Shown in pieces: positions 1 to 13,189 of a stretch of DNA of 64,000 nucleotides. The stretch comes from Stercorarius parasiticus (lineage: Eukaryota; Chordata; Aves; Charadriiformes; Stercorariidae). Positions within the stretch are counted from its first letter, which is position 1; the number at the start of each line of letters is the position of its first letter. The notes under the pieces are model-generated. The model did not search any database. It had not been told where the DNA came from and saw only the letters and a list, made by a program, of their open reading frames with translations. The DNA lies in the NCBI GenBank assembly GCA_013396915.1, contig VWZL01000708.1:375852-439851 (forward strand), written 5' to 3'. The position numbers and the translations under genes were made by a program.

Positions 1-1039
1 CTTCTTCCCCCATTGCTGGTGCCACTCAGAGCCCTTGCAGCCTTTCCAGTCTTCTCTACAACCAGGTGTGGGACCCAACTGGGAAGCCACATATTCACGT
101 GTCTTGTTCCTCCCTCTGTAGAAAAGATTGGGCTAAATACATCCTTTTCCATCTACAACTCAACTTTGCTATTATATACAACAATTTTTGTCCAAGAGAA
201 TAAAGTACTTTCTCTCCAAAGGTTATCTTTTGTTCTGCATAGAAGGACTACGCAATAAAAACAGTCTTATTTTCAAAGGAGACCACACAGGTGTCCGTCA
301 TGCTTTTTTTACTTTTCTGGTCATACAGTCACTGTCACCATAGGTGGCATGAATGACTTCCCTTTTCCTTTATGGTAGCCACTTTTGGAACCTGTCTGTG
401 AGTGTTTTCTGCAGTATTTAAATGATGCAGTCTTTCCAGAAGTTCTTTTCAAGCCCTCTTCCCCCTTACAGATTTATAGGTCATGCGTTGATACACAAAG
501 CACCAAATGAAATGGAGTTCAACCAGTAGTAGATCAAGGTGTGCTACAGCTATACAATAATTATTTTATTATTTGTTTTGTTGTTTCTTAATTTGTGAAA
601 GTGTATGTTAATATAAAAGTTATAGCAATAAGAGAAGGAAGTGTGCAGTTGTTACATCAGCAAGTTTCAGGTTAATATTTTCCTATTCCCTGAGTCATTG
701 TAAAATGTTTATTGTTCCCATTCTATTGCTGTTGGTAAAGCTTCTGGCAGCCTTAGCTATGTATTTAAAACAGAATAAAATATTTAGTTTTAAAATTCAT
801 TTTCTTTCTTCTCCAAAAGGGGAGAAAAAAAAAGGGAAGGACCTTCCCAGCTACACAAATATTTAAAATCTCATTGAGATAAAATGATACAGTTTGTTCC
901 AACAGGGAACATATTCTCTAGAAGAAAATTGAAAAGCAATTGGTGCTATTTTATTTACAGAGCCCTGAGTTCCAACAACATTATTCCTCTTAGTCCTTGA
1001 GGAAGTAATATACTCTCACCCTTAAAACGCTGTAAGTAG

Positions 1040-1390
1040 TCGATAATCCATTATTACAGTAAGCCGTACACTCTCACAGTAATTATCTAATAACCCCTTA
1101 TAAAAGACCGTAGCTTCCTAATCTGTTTATAATTATCATTTCAATGATCCTGTGCATTAATGTCTGACCTTCAGCAACTCTGACCTGATCTTAATTAGCT
1201 CTAATATCAAATCATCACTATATAAGAAACTAGCCATGACCAAATGAATGAACCCCAGGTACAGTTAATTTCTGGAGCAATTATCTTTTCATGTAGGGAG
1301 ATTTAAATGATTATCTGCACAATTTCACACAGTTTTATGTAATTCTGCGACATTATAAATTCTGTTTTAAATCATATTTCAAAGGCATGG
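1040..1390. promoter_or_regulatory. possible conserved non-coding element (enhancer-like)
   Basis: The block contains clustered TAATTA/ATTA homeodomain-type cores (for example near 1081, 1130, 1193 and 1265), is free of simple repeats, and shows no recognisable transposon. Developmental enhancers in vertebrate gene deserts often look like this, but AT-rich DNA produces TAAT motifs by chance. The call is a hypothesis from texture only and needs an alignment to other birds, reptiles or mammals. Confidence 0.2.
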
Positions 1391-1945
1391 CTCTGCAGAC
1401 TGACTTCATATAGTACACTAAGCTATCAGGATAGTATATCATACTACCAGTGTATAAGAGTAGATGATTTTTGTGTCATTATTTTCAATTACGCAAAGTG
1501 TATTTCACAAAGTGATAAATTGTAGTTGAAATATATAAATATGTGCCAAGGTAGTCTAGGAGCTAGTGACATCCAGTATAAATTGTATGTCATTTTAAAG
1601 AAATGTTACATTATGTTAAAATAGTGTAAGTAATTGATAATACCATATGTGTTAAAGCAAGATTAGAAAATTCTAAAATGTGTATTGGTAATATGCATGC
1701 AGTATTTACAATGCATTTGAAGCTGAGTATCATTTATCATATTTAAAAAGCTACTGTATAAAAAATGAGAATACCACAGAAAATATTTGAAGCTGTTATT
1801 TAACTCACAATTATGCAGTACTAAGGGCATAGGGACTATTTAATGTGTTATTAAAATACCCAGGCTTCTGATTTATAGTTTAATCTGACTGGAACATAAC
1901 ACAAACCTTCATGCCATCTGAGCTATTTGCTTCACGCTTTTCTAT

Positions 1946-1967
1946 ACACACACACACACGCACACAC
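1946..1967. repeat. (CA)n microsatellite
   Basis: An alternating CA run interrupted once by CG near its middle. It is a simple dinucleotide repeat, likely polymorphic in length. Confidence 0.95.
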
Positions 1968-2141
1968 TAGTGGGAAAATTCACAGTCTTTCAGATAAACC
2001 AAGTAATTTAAGATTCAGAAGACAGTTCTACAACAAATACATGGGTCTGCCATGTTAGTGCATTTTTTAATAATACATCTGTGGGAGAACCCAGTAAGTA
2101 TTTGTTCTAGGTTTTACAGGGACACATTTTTCACTCAGTTT

Positions 2142-2168
2142 GGGCCGGGGGGGCAGGGGGCAGGGGGG
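2142..2168 (+). repeat. G-tract cluster with G-quadruplex geometry
   Basis: Four G tracts of 3, 7, 5 and 6 bases lie at 2142-2144, 2147-2153, 2156-2160 and 2163-2168, separated by two-base loops (CC, CA, CA). This satisfies the usual four-tract, short-loop pattern for an intramolecular G-quadruplex on the plus strand. It stands in otherwise AT-rich DNA. No promoter or gene start is recognisable beside it, so a regulatory role is not supported by context. Confidence 0.85.
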
Positions 2169-5100
2169 ATGTATAGAGCAGCCTTTTTATTTCAGAAATT
2201 GCAAGACAGTTGCATGAAGTATCTCAACAAGCATATTATTTACTGTCCTTTCTTAACACAATTTATCAAAGTTAACCATTGAACCTTCTTTCTCAGAGCT
2301 CTTTCAAATGCTAACATTTCCTACCTATAAGCCAAAACATTTGTCCTACAGCCATCAGATGAAGATAGCAGCCTGATGAGGGTGATTGATTTGAAAGGTA
2401 ATTTGAATGGAAGATGTTGTGTACATCCTCTTAGTGATGCCACAATGACAGCTCAGACAACCTTTCCATGATATATCACCCGGGGAAGTGGAAAAGAGTA
2501 AATTTAACAAGTGGCATTGCCTTCTTATCACATTTTTCTTTTCTTCTAATTTAGTATCTTCATTCTATATTAATTCTAGTTATTTATAAATATCAAAGAT
2601 ACTCAACAGATGTCTTTATCTTACCATTTAATTAAGTCAAACATTCAGTAAGTGATGTATAAAATCAGAAAATTAATATCCACAAGCTAAATAAACTAAG
2701 AAAATAATTCTTAGAAATTATCAAAAAGTGATTCCAAAGAAATACTAGCCAGCTTTCTGATCAAATGGAACCATCTGTTATCCTCTATACTGGACCATTT
2801 CTTTTCTTTTTTACTTCCTTTCCATATACACACACATTTAATTCCTTCCATATACTTAAAATCAACCATGTGCTTTATAGGTCCTGGCAATTTTCTCCTT
2901 TACACTTTCAGCATATTTCTGTAAAGGAAAAAAATTGTCTCTACCTATATCAAGGACTGCATAGCTTAAATCATTAAATAAATTTCAGCCATTTAAAAGG
3001 CTGAAGTCTTGAAAAAATACAATGAATTGTTTTCATAGAAAATGAAATATTCTTCTTAAAAATACTGGAATATATATCTTCTTGAAATATTATCGTCTTG
3101 TTCTAAAATTCTTTTCTGTTTTAGATCTTCTGTCCTGTATTTCATTTTCATATCTTACAGTTGAGATACACATATGGACACTTCAGGAGGCTTAAAATCA
3201 AAATCAAATTCCTCTCTTCTTCAAAAGAAAATAAGTCTACATTTTAATCAAAGACATTTAAGGAGAATACATATTTCCTTCTTTTTCACCTTCGATAATT
3301 TTAGTGTGAAATCTTGCTTTTTTTCCCCCCATACATTTCACTTTAAAAAGTAATTTAGTAAAAGCTTATATGAATATTATGACATTCACTCATGGGTTTT
3401 AGAAGGGAGAGCGAGAGCAAGCACACCATCTAATCGCCAAGAGCTGGAAGCATTAAATTTATGTAGGAGACAAAGGCACCCAGGCTTTTTTTGTATGGGT
3501 TATGCTTACTTTGGAAGAGAAGTAGCTACCTGGAAACTAGACTTTCTTCCATAAACCCACACACATACAGACAAGTCTTTCATCTTGTTCTCCTGGAGAA
3601 TATCAAGCCAGAGGCAGGCAGATTTGGGGTCTAAATTGCAATTACAATATTTCTCATAAGTCAGAAATGTCTCACATAAGTCGGAGTGCCACACACTATA
3701 ACCTCTTCTAGCATATTAACCTAAGTCTTCATTAATCTGTTTGTCAGACAGCTAGTATATGAAAGAGGATGACAAAGAGGTATAGTTAAATGTAAACAAA
3801 TAAACAAAAATGAGCTGGAATATGATGACACAGATCTTGCGTAAGTCCAAACAAATAACATTGGTTCTTCTTTTATTTTTTTTCTGGGAGGTTGTATGTT
3901 CAAACTGAAGTATACCTGTTAGAGTTACTTAGCTTGGAAGCTGTTCAAAACAGGAATCATGCATTTGTTCCATGTTTACTCTGTGCCTGGTATAGCAGAA
4001 AGCCGGTCTGCAATGACAGGCCACAAAGTCTACTTAATAGGAAGCACCCCATTTACATTAAAAATCAGTGATACAATGTGCTGAAGAAATTGACCTTAGG
4101 TTTCAGCAAAATGCTAAGGACCTTGTAAGGGTGACCTACAGGTGTGTACAATGCAAAATTTTTTGGGACTGTCTAGAAAGTATTCATATATAGAACTGAA
4201 CTTATTCAGTAGTTATGACGAAAATTTCTCTCACAAAGTTATGTTCTTGGGAGCTGATGAATGGAGGATACATAGGGAACATTTGCTGTAACTCATACTT
4301 ATCAATGGCAATTCTTCTCCAGTTAATGTAAGTGTTTTCTAGAATCTTGAATAGCCAGTCTGTACAGAGGACACACACGGAAGCTTGGTACTAGCTCTGA
4401 GCCTGGGTCTGCCTCAAGGTTTAACTCTAATGCCAGGTAAGCATGAGATTTAAACTGCTCCTAGCAGTGAGGACGTCTGTGATTTTGTGTTCATTGCATT
4501 ACTTTTAGGTCTTTGTCTAGATGTAGGGGAGGACATTTGACTTCATGGAGAAACTTTTCCAAGAGTGCAAGCGGTATGCTGAAGCTTTTTATACCAGCTT
4601 CAGGCAGTGTCTTGAACAGTGGGGTTTGTTCCCTAATAGAACTTTATTTTTTGGAGAGAAATAAGGCTGAAGGCATATATTTGCTTTTAGGCAGACAAAG
4701 GAAGAAGACATCTGAGAGTTTTACTGGTTTTGTATTGTTACTTCTGGTTTTGTTTTTAAATTACTTAACAAGATCTGTCGTACCTCAGAAATTCAGACTC
4801 AGGTGAGCTTGTTTCGAAACTGTGGAAAACAGTTTTTGAAACATCTTAACACTGTTTTTACGTATTTCCCCAAAGGCTGCAGTCTTCCTTTTGAATTGAG
4901 GTTTTACTGAGATGAAAAGAAATTCTCTCTCATTGATCCCCACAGGAAAGGCATTTGTCTTTGAACTCTATTTTTAGAGATGTTTTAACACATATTTACA
5001 CTTGAGGGGATATGGATAAATGTAGTTTTGTTTAAAATTAACATGTTTTTGTTTACTTTATAGGCAGGTAGCGTTCAGGATTTGTACATGAACTCAGCTA

Positions 5101-6180
5101 ACATATACACCTCCTGAGAGCCAATGCTTCCTTTGAAGAATTTCTTTCTTACCTGCATGCTCCACTCTGCTGGGCTAAGTGTGGTGGATAGGGAAGAGAG
5201 TTTTCCATGCGTTATTATTACAACTTAGAAGTGTCATTCAAAATGAGGCTCCTGAAATTATTAAGACATGCGCTAAATTCAATCTTTCATTCATTCTACA
5301 TCTGTTAACCAATAACTTTGTAGAATGACCCTGTGACTTTTACAATGGGACAATGGAAAACGTTTTGATCAACTTTTATGAATCATCTTCATAGTTTTAA
5401 GATTCAGTGTAAGTTTTTATCAAATTTTTCTGAAAGCTCATTAGCTGCATACCATATCTACTGTTTGAATTAGAAGGGCTATACCATGTTGTGACCCCTG
5501 TTTCATACTGATCTAATAGAAAAGTGAATCAGGCTATAAATTTTTAAGTTTTACTTGTTGAACACCAGGATTGAAGTTTCGTAACTAGGACTTCTCTGTA
5601 AAGGGAAAGCAACGTTTAGGAAGTCAGGTCTTAACGTGTCAGGTATGCCAGCATGATTTCCTCAATGGAGTCCTTTTGCTTGCAACAGGAGGTCTTTCCG
5701 GGGAGGTAGCTCCCTTCAATTTCACAGCCTACAGTTAGATTCCTCGTAACTTCAGGACACATTTACATGGAAAATTTCTTTGTAATCTACAAGTGTGAAT
5801 TCAAGGCATCCTCTCTAGGCAGGAGTAATTTGCCATGTCAGCAATGTTAACACACTGTGAGATGAAAGTAGACAAAGTTACCTTGCAGACTGTGAAGATT
5901 CACATGGAAGTCATCTATTGTGTGATTCAGCCGCACATGCTTTTTTGCTGTGTACTAATGAACTCTCATAGTACACAGATCTCATAAACTGACAAGTACT
6001 TGCTTGTGGCCTCTGCCATTAAGTTTATGCACATAAACTCACAAAATCCCACTGTAGTGCGATAAGGGCCAGAATGTTTAAGTAAATTAATTAACGATGT
6101 GTAAATTAATCTAGGATAGTAGCTGCAGCAGATGCTGGTTTTCACTGGAAAATAATGCCTCTTAGCAAAAGAAGGGGGCA
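2169..6180. other. AT-rich non-coding DNA, no gene recognised
   Basis: Only short chance ORFs are present (the longest is 97 codons at 4513-4806, with no recognisable family). A good splice-donor-like CCAG|GTAAGC lies at about 4436, but all three frames upstream of it contain stops, so no coding exon is supported. I see no transposon or simple repeat of note. Confidence 0.6.
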
Positions 6181-6360
6181 TGAAAGGACTTTTAGGTGAT
6201 CAAGCCCAGTTCTCTTCCACTGGTTACCCTACGCTAATTAAAATACTTCCTACTATTTCCTATTCTTATTCATGTCCTAATCTTGTTCGTGGCCCTGCAG
6301 TTCTTTGACAAAAACTGTATTTAAGCTCATCTAATTCATCGTTCTATGATTCTATGATCT
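6181..6360. mobile_element. possible relic of CR1 3' end(s)
   Basis: The stretch starts with a segment (6181-6215) resembling the minus-strand reading of a CR1 3' end (AGGACTTTTAGGTGATCAAG). It finishes near 6340-6360 with two units of the TTCTATGA octamer that terminates CR1 elements, in plus orientation. The middle is too diverged for me to align. It could be one very old CR1 fragment, two in opposite orientation, or coincidence. Confidence 0.35.
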
Positions 6361-6938
6361 TTTTTACAATCTATCTTGTGCTCTTCCATCCTTCTCCTGG
6401 TGCATCTATGGACAGCAGCAGTACATTTTTATATCTTCGTACCCCCTATTTTGCTAAGACAAGCAACCCCATTCCTTTAACTCTTCATTAGTCATCCTTT
6501 CCATTCTCCTGATTACTGCAGTAGTCCTCTGCATTTTATTGGTGTAATTCATCTTCAAAATGGGTAATTGGAATCATATATTGTGTCCAGAAATAACTTG
6601 TCTGATATATCAAATGATCGCATTTGTACAGAAAAAAATCTATAGTTCAGATTTCAGTTGTCATCCCATTTCTGCTCTGTCTGTCTTTGAGGTCATCTGA
6701 TTCTTCTCAGATGATATTTCAATATTGCTTTGAATTATCATTTAATTTCATCAGTACTCTCTTTTTTGTTCTAAGTCATTAAAGTCAGTGTGAAAACATT
6801 CTGTCCCAGGCCTGATCCCTGATACCTAGCAGCATCTTTCCAATTTCTAGTTCTACTAATTACTATCTTCTTTACTTTCATTAAAATATTTACTGCATAT
6901 CATGATATCAACACCTCTCCCCAGTGCTATTTCAGAGT

Positions 6939-6956
6939 AAAAAAAAAAAAAAAAAA
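6939..6956 (+). repeat. poly(A) run, 18 bases
   Basis: An uninterrupted A18 homopolymer. No polyadenylation signal or recognisable retrotransposed body lies immediately upstream, so I treat it as a simple repeat and not as the tail of a retrocopy. Confidence 0.9.
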
Positions 6957-9745
6957 GATTGATTAAACACACTTTTTAAGAATGCTTGTCAATATGGAAA
7001 GCTAGGAAGTTACTCACAAGACTGCGTGAAGTTAATAGAGTGCTAGTATGTCATGTTCAGATCAGATCTGTCTGATTGTAGTTAGATGCCAGATACATTC
7101 AATATCAATGCTAATTTTTACACTTTGTCTCATTGCAGGAGAGAATGAATAAAACCCTGAATCATGAGTCTCTTCCCAGCTGCCAAATTTAAGAATAAAG
7201 CAAAAGTTCTGTAGATGTGCAAAAGAAAGTGATAAAGTGAGTAGTGAAGCATGAGAAGCAGAAGTAAAGAGTAAGACAGCCTTTGGGCTTCAACCAGAAA
7301 GAGACAGCTGGTAAAAAAGAGATGGATCATGTTTACTTACTGCAAACCAAGAGCCTGGTGGCTTCTTCAGAAATTTGTGGCCACCTATTCTTTCAGGCTT
7401 ACTAGGTGTGCAGTCTTCTCTGCTGACTTTTTTTCCCTGCTCACTATTTTAATTTATGGTGTCTTCCATTATTTCAAACAATGTTTTTGAGAAGCTGATG
7501 CTAGTTTTTTTCCACCTTTATTTCTCCTACTCTTGAGCTCCTGACTATGCTCCTTTTAACCACTGGGACTCCAGGACTTTTTCCCTCCTTCCCACTTTTT
7601 CTGCTGCTCCTTCTGTTTCCTTTGCAGGCAGCGTCTCCCATTCTGCTGCTGTAGCAACTGCCAGCTATTAGCTTGTAGCCGCATTGCCAAGCTGTGCTCA
7701 CAGCAGTACCAAAGGGCACAGAAATTAAAGTACTGGTAGCTCTACATACAGGTATTCTCACTGTTCATTCGTATCTGTGGAACTAAAGCTGTTGTAGGAA
7801 CAAATGGAAATTTAACTGACACGAGGCTCTCCAGTTCTGATTACAGGATATCCCAGGTTCTGAACACAGTCCTTGAGTACTGTCAGTATGCACTAATAAA
7901 CTAATCAACTGACCATCTGACCGTGCCTTTGTGATGCTATAGCAAGAAGAAACAATAAATTAATCCTTCTTGAAATTCATTAGATAAAAATGGAAACCTG
8001 GAACCACACATTTACATTAAGATTATTTTCAAAATATATATGTATTTAGGAAATTATTCTATCCCAAATTTTGTAGTTATTGAACTAAGGGATGAAAGTA
8101 TCCCATTTACTGTTGATTAATTAGAACAAATTATCATCTGTTTGCCCTGTGAGCAGAGTTACTTCTAATATGCAACTGGAAAAGCTGTCCATTCCACACA
8201 CCAGTAGACAAACTATCAACAGTTTTACTGTGTTTTGCTGTAGATGGTATCTGGAAAGCATGGCTGTAAATGTCATTGGGAAGGACTGATGGGAAGGAGG
8301 ACCGTAATGAAATGACCCCTTTTTCCTTTTCAATTGTAGCAAACACACCTGGAGATAGAGGAAACTAGGAAAAGTAAGAAGTCTGCATCTAATATTGAAT
8401 AATCATGCCAAATTAAAATAGGACTTTGAAATACAAATTTGTATGCATTTTGATTGAAATTCATCACTGCAGTAATGATATTTATTTGAATAAATGAAAG
8501 ACTAGGGAATCAACTCAGAAAGAATTCTGTGGTTCAGTTGAGCATTAAGGGGCTGTATACTAAATTAAAGCTTCTTTTTTATTTTTGCTTTTTAAAGCAC
8601 TAAAACAAAAGTAGATCAGTAGAATGGGAAGTGCATTTTACAGGTGATTTACGCTGCACATACAGCTGTACAATATTTATGTGCCCACTATTTGTTTATT
8701 CTATATATTGAAAAAATACTAAAGTCTCAGATTGCTAAAAAATAGGAAGAAACTTCAGTTTAATGTGAACAGCACATTGCAATCCAAATTATTCACTGTG
8801 CATTTCTTGTAAAGTTTTCCAATGGGGGGATAAAAGAAGCATGCAGAGTCCTGTCAACACTGAATGTTAACCATGATTCAAGAACCTAGTCTAATATTAA
8901 TTGAAAAACAAAACAAAATGAAACAAACCTAGATTGCTGAGATACAGAAGACACTGACAGCTGTGGAAGTCACTCCTATGATCTTGGTTAGTTGTATGAT
9001 ACCAAAGTTAGAGGCATTTCTATTGACTCCCTAGAGGATTAAGCATGTTCTTCCAAAGGTTTGCTTAAGATGTAGTTATTAGGTTACTTTTGATTTTTTT
9101 AAGGGGTAGAAAATCAAATATGGATTTAAAGAAATCCATATTCATACAGATGCCAATCAGTTAACTTCTGCCTCCATAAAGCTGCATGCCAGATTTAAAA
9201 TTATTCTCCAGGGAACTCCTTTTAAGTTAAATTCCATAGTCTCATATATATGTTTTATGACAGTTTCATATAGGCCCAGTCACTTCGTCTTTATAAAAAA
9301 AATGAATACAATCTCTACTTTGTGCACACTCTATACTGTTTATTTTTATTTTAAAGTCAGATTGAATGTAATATATTAAAAACACTTTAATCATTTAGCT
9401 ATAAGAATTCACTCAATAGATTTTTCCCTCTCTTTTTAATAGGACTTTCTGAACAGAGTTCTTTTGATCTCCTTGACTGCTTTCTATATTGTAAGTCTAA
9501 TCCTATATTTAAACATTTTCCTACATTTCATCAAACACTCTGATTTAAATTTTCCTTAATCTAGCTAGTCATATTAATCTACTCCTTCACTTCACGTTGT
9601 AGAGCATGCCATTTCCTTTTAAAAATAAATAAAAATAAAAATGGTTAATGAAAATGACTGCTACAACATATTTGAAAATACTCCACAATTTAGCATCACA
9701 AAAAGTGAACATTTAAGGATTCTGCTTCTAAATGCCACCCTAATT

Positions 9746-9761
9746 AAAGGAACGTTCCTTT
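9746..9761. repeat. 16-bp perfect palindrome
   Basis: AAAGGAACGTTCCTTT is its own reverse complement. Its centre, GGAACGTTCC, matches one inverted GAA/TTC unit of a heat-shock-element-type site, although functional elements normally need three such units. It may be a dimeric transcription-factor site or chance. Confidence 0.8.
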
Positions 9762-10679
9762 TAAATGTGCTTTTTTCACATGCATAAGAGGCCTTATTCA
9801 AATGAAGGGGAAGACCTTTCACATACATGAGGCTATAATAGAGAGCTTAGCATAACTTCTACCTGATTTTCAATGCAAATGGCAGAGGAGAAGTTAGTGT
9901 GTTGATGCAGATTATGGTTTATCCTTCTCACACACCACAGAATTCTTCACGCTCTGGAAATATTTTGCTTATCAGTGAGAAGCAATGATCAACACCTCGC
10001 ACCCCCAGTCCCAGAGAGACTCGGAAAGTGAGATCATCAATATTCAGATATAGTCATATTCTCACGGTTCCAGACTATTAATTTGCTCCTAAACTGAAGG
10101 TTTACTGTACAATTCGCAATATAAACATTTTACTGCTACATATCAAATATCAAATAGAGTGATTAAAAGACAACGGTGTTATGTTGGTGAAAAGCAGCAG
10201 ACAATTGGTATTTAAATGCCTTATATGCAGAGATACTGTTCCTTTTACTCTTCATTGAAAAAATTTACTACTTTAATTTTCATCTGTACAAAAAGCACAA
10301 AGTAGGAAGAGATTTCAATGCCTGATATGGCAAATATTCTCAAATTAGGCTTAGCAAATGCATATATTGTTCACAACCCTTTAGTCAGCTTCTGTAGATG
10401 CTTTCTACAAAAGCTTGAAGTCACTGCTCATGTCACACACAGCTTCTCCTTTCTCTGAAAACAGGCATTATTTATTACAGGAAAGAGATGAGACGCAAAA
10501 CCACACTAAGCATCACAGCCCAGAACCAAATTAATTTATGCCAACACTAATTTGTGCTAGCATCTCTGACTGCTCAGGAGCAGTGTTACAGTTGAAGAGG
10601 AGAAGTATATGCTTGGTGTGCAGGTTTCACAAGATTTCCTGAGCATCTTGCTGGACTCAGATAACTCCAGCCAGTCTTC

Positions 10680-10756
10680 AAAAGAAGTGAAAAACAAAAA
10701 AAGAAAAAAAAAAAAGAAATTGAAAACTAAAATAAATAAAAAAGAAACAATAAACC
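10680..10756 (+). repeat. A-rich low-complexity tract
   Basis: A long A-rich stretch with scattered G, C and T. It is open in several frames, giving lysine-rich plus-strand and phenylalanine-rich minus-strand ORFs that are artefacts of composition. Confidence 0.9.
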
Positions 10757-11662
10757 CTCTCACTTCACCATTCAGGCCAAAAATTTGCCCCATTCTGCTG
10801 GTGTCAATCTTCTGTACCACCACAACGTGGTGAGATTTGAAGTAGATCTTTGCTTAGGGCATTATAGTGATGGCATTGCCATATTTAGCATTCACTCAGG
10901 TATAAATCCCAAGACAGGGAAGTCTTTTAAGAAATTAATAATGGAAATGTTTCTGCAACAGATTCCTGACATGCTTCCACTCTAGCTTTGTATGTAGTGA
11001 TGGGCTGACATAAGGGATCATTATCAAGTACTAATAAACCTGTGACAAGTGGTCATCTTATACACATAGCCTGCCACCAGGATCTTCAAGCTGGATAGCA
11101 AATCCTTCTGTGACCTGTTTTACCTCTTTCAAGCTGTCCCAAAAGACAAAACTGGGACTTGGCAATAACTAGAGAGGACACCATTTTCCCAGTTCCTCCA
11201 GAAAGTGAAAAGCAGACTACTGGTCTTCAAAATTTTGAAATAAAATACCCCAAGAGTTTCAGGATATTTATCAAAAACATGGAATTTGAATTTAATCAAA
11301 GCAGAGCTCTGTGTGTTCTGTTTGAAAAGCAGAGATTTTGCTTAGTCATCAATTTAAATGAGGCAAAAATTATTTAGTCAATAATTGTCAAGGTGTCTGT
11401 ATTTCTGATTTTCCAGAGGTTGGATCAGAAGGGGTCCACAAGACCTCTGACTTGTAATTTTCCATATTCAGTAAAGGTCACGGGGACAGTGTTTTGTGTA
11501 GCAGAGGCATAAAGAAGTCAATTAATATTGACTTTTACATCTCAGGTACATCAAACACATGTTTTAGAGGATCATGAAATGGTGTCCAGGAAAATAATGA
11601 CCAGGCATCTTGACTTTTCCTGTATGTCTGCCTGATCCTAACACTGCGGTGGTGTCTTTCAG

Positions 11663-11700
11663 ATAGAGACCTTGCTGCTACACTTTGTGTCTTTGCCGCG
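11663..11700 (+). other. candidate small exon (low confidence)
   Basis: A pyrimidine-rich acceptor (GTGGTGTCTTTCAG) ends at 11662 and a good donor (CCGCG|GTGAGA) follows at 11701, enclosing 38 bases with three CpGs close to the donor in otherwise CpG-poor DNA. Two of three frames are open. No protein family is recognisable and the exon is too short to be significant alone. It could belong to a non-coding transcript or be a chance splice-site pair. Confidence 0.15.
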
Positions 11701-13189
11701 GTGAGACCGGACTGCTGTGCTTCCATGCTATGCCAAATTATGCAATAGCACCTTTTGGAAACTAGACGTGGCTTCAGTTCTCAACAGTCTCCTTGGTGAG
11801 AAATTTGTTTTAACTGAAATCACATCGCCACATCCCTGAAGTGCTCGAATGCCTCTGGATTTCCAGACACCATCAAAATGTTGGTTGCTTTTGTCCTATT
11901 AAAAAAAAAAGAAAAAGGTGGGATTTTCTAACTCACTTGCTCCAGTTAAACTGTGCTGCCTCTGAAATCACTGAGAGGAAAATCAGCCCAGTGACGAGTT
12001 CTTCTGGAAATCCTCCTCTAGATAACTCGGGACTTTTCCAAGGTGTTTGTAGTATATCCTCACACATTTTTTATATAAGGTTCCAGAAGCAGGGTAGTCT
12101 CCCTAAGACCTAAAGCTTCTCCTAAATAGACCGAAGACTACAATTTGCCCACGCAGCTGAAGAATGCAGTTTTTGTGGGAAAAGTCTTGTTCATACAGGT
12201 TACATATAAAGCGTTCAGTGGTTTTTCATGCTGGTTCATTTTTTTTTGCACTGCTGTCTTTTACAATGTAAAAACACATCTGAAGTAGCAGATCCATCTT
12301 CTATTTTGAATCTTATGAACAATAAGTTTAATATAACTTCACAATTTTCCTAGACTCTAGCTGCAATCAGGATAGTATGAAAATTAGGTAACTGAAAAAC
12401 AGTCCTGAGACTACATTTTGGTTGATTTAAATATCCAGAGAAACAGCTCTGAATATCAGAGAAGCAATCTCTAGATCAGCTAACTGGATTAGATTTTTTA
12501 AATGGTACTATGTATATTAAAACTGACAAAGGCTCTTAAAACAACATTATTTATGCCCTTCTATAAATCCTTCAAAATGCAATGCAAAATACTGATGTTA
12601 TGTCAAGTGATAGGGCAACATGGCTAAGATCAAAGTCTCAGCAGATATCTCCCAAGAGAAGGAAGAGCAGAACATGCCCTTTTAATTTTGCAACTTTCTT
12701 TATATACAGTGGACTTGTTTCTTAAAGAAACTCCATCACTGCTTCATGTATAACCAAGCAAGCACTTAAAAAAGTGCTAAAATATTTCTATCTCAAATCA
12801 TTAGGAGAAGGTGCAAAGAGTCTTTAAAAGGTACCATTTTTGAAAGTCAGCTAAGAGGATTTTCTGTGAGCATTAAAAATGTGTCATGAACCCAAGACTC
12901 CAACAATCACTTTTATTCTTTGCCTTACTTGCAAATGTCATCAATTCTTTTCAATAAACCTGCAAACTCTTCAATTGATGTCCTGGCAGATGAGTTATAA
13001 AGGAAATTATTCTCCAGTATTCTCTTTCAAAAAATAAGAAAATACAGTATAACATATATGTATACATATATATAAAAAAACCCAAGAAATTCAAAATTTC
13101 CTTTGCTTTCACATGCCAAAAGGAATTATTAGAGTTCTGGACAATACAGGGCAATAGAGCATAAAAGACCTGAGGATTTACAAATGGGT
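11701..13189. other. AT-rich non-coding DNA, no gene recognised
   Basis: Only chance-length ORFs are present, including a 132-codon minus-strand frame that starts in this stretch (12951-13349) and has no recognisable domain. It also holds an 18-bp perfect AT palindrome at 13054-13071. Confidence 0.55.
13054..13071. repeat. AT-rich perfect palindrome, 18 bp
   Basis: ATATATGTATACATATAT reads the same on both strands and sits inside a longer TA-rich simple-sequence tract. Such tracts can extrude as cruciforms and commonly mutate by slippage. Confidence 0.85.

Larger units (their letters stand above)
1..2141. other. AT-rich non-coding DNA, no gene recognised
   Basis: I see no gene in this stretch. 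The longest open frame is an 81-codon reading at 13-258, which has no recognisable domain and is a length expected by chance in DNA of this composition. The stretch holds a CA repeat near 1946 and a block rich in TAAT-type homeodomain core motifs around 1040-1390, listed separately. Confidence 0.6.
6361..11662. other. AT-rich non-coding DNA, no gene recognised
   Basis: The stretch holds short chance ORFs, an A18 run, an A-rich tract near 10.7 kb and a 16-bp perfect palindrome at 9746. The region 9700-10160 is free of repeats and has a conserved-element-like texture, but I cannot test conservation. No gene, RNA or transposon could be recognised. Confidence 0.55.

Noticed and set aside
4342..4436. 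Segment between an acceptor-like site and a strong CCAG|GTAAGC donor
   Set aside because: All frames contain stops. It could only be a non-coding exon, and there is no other evidence.
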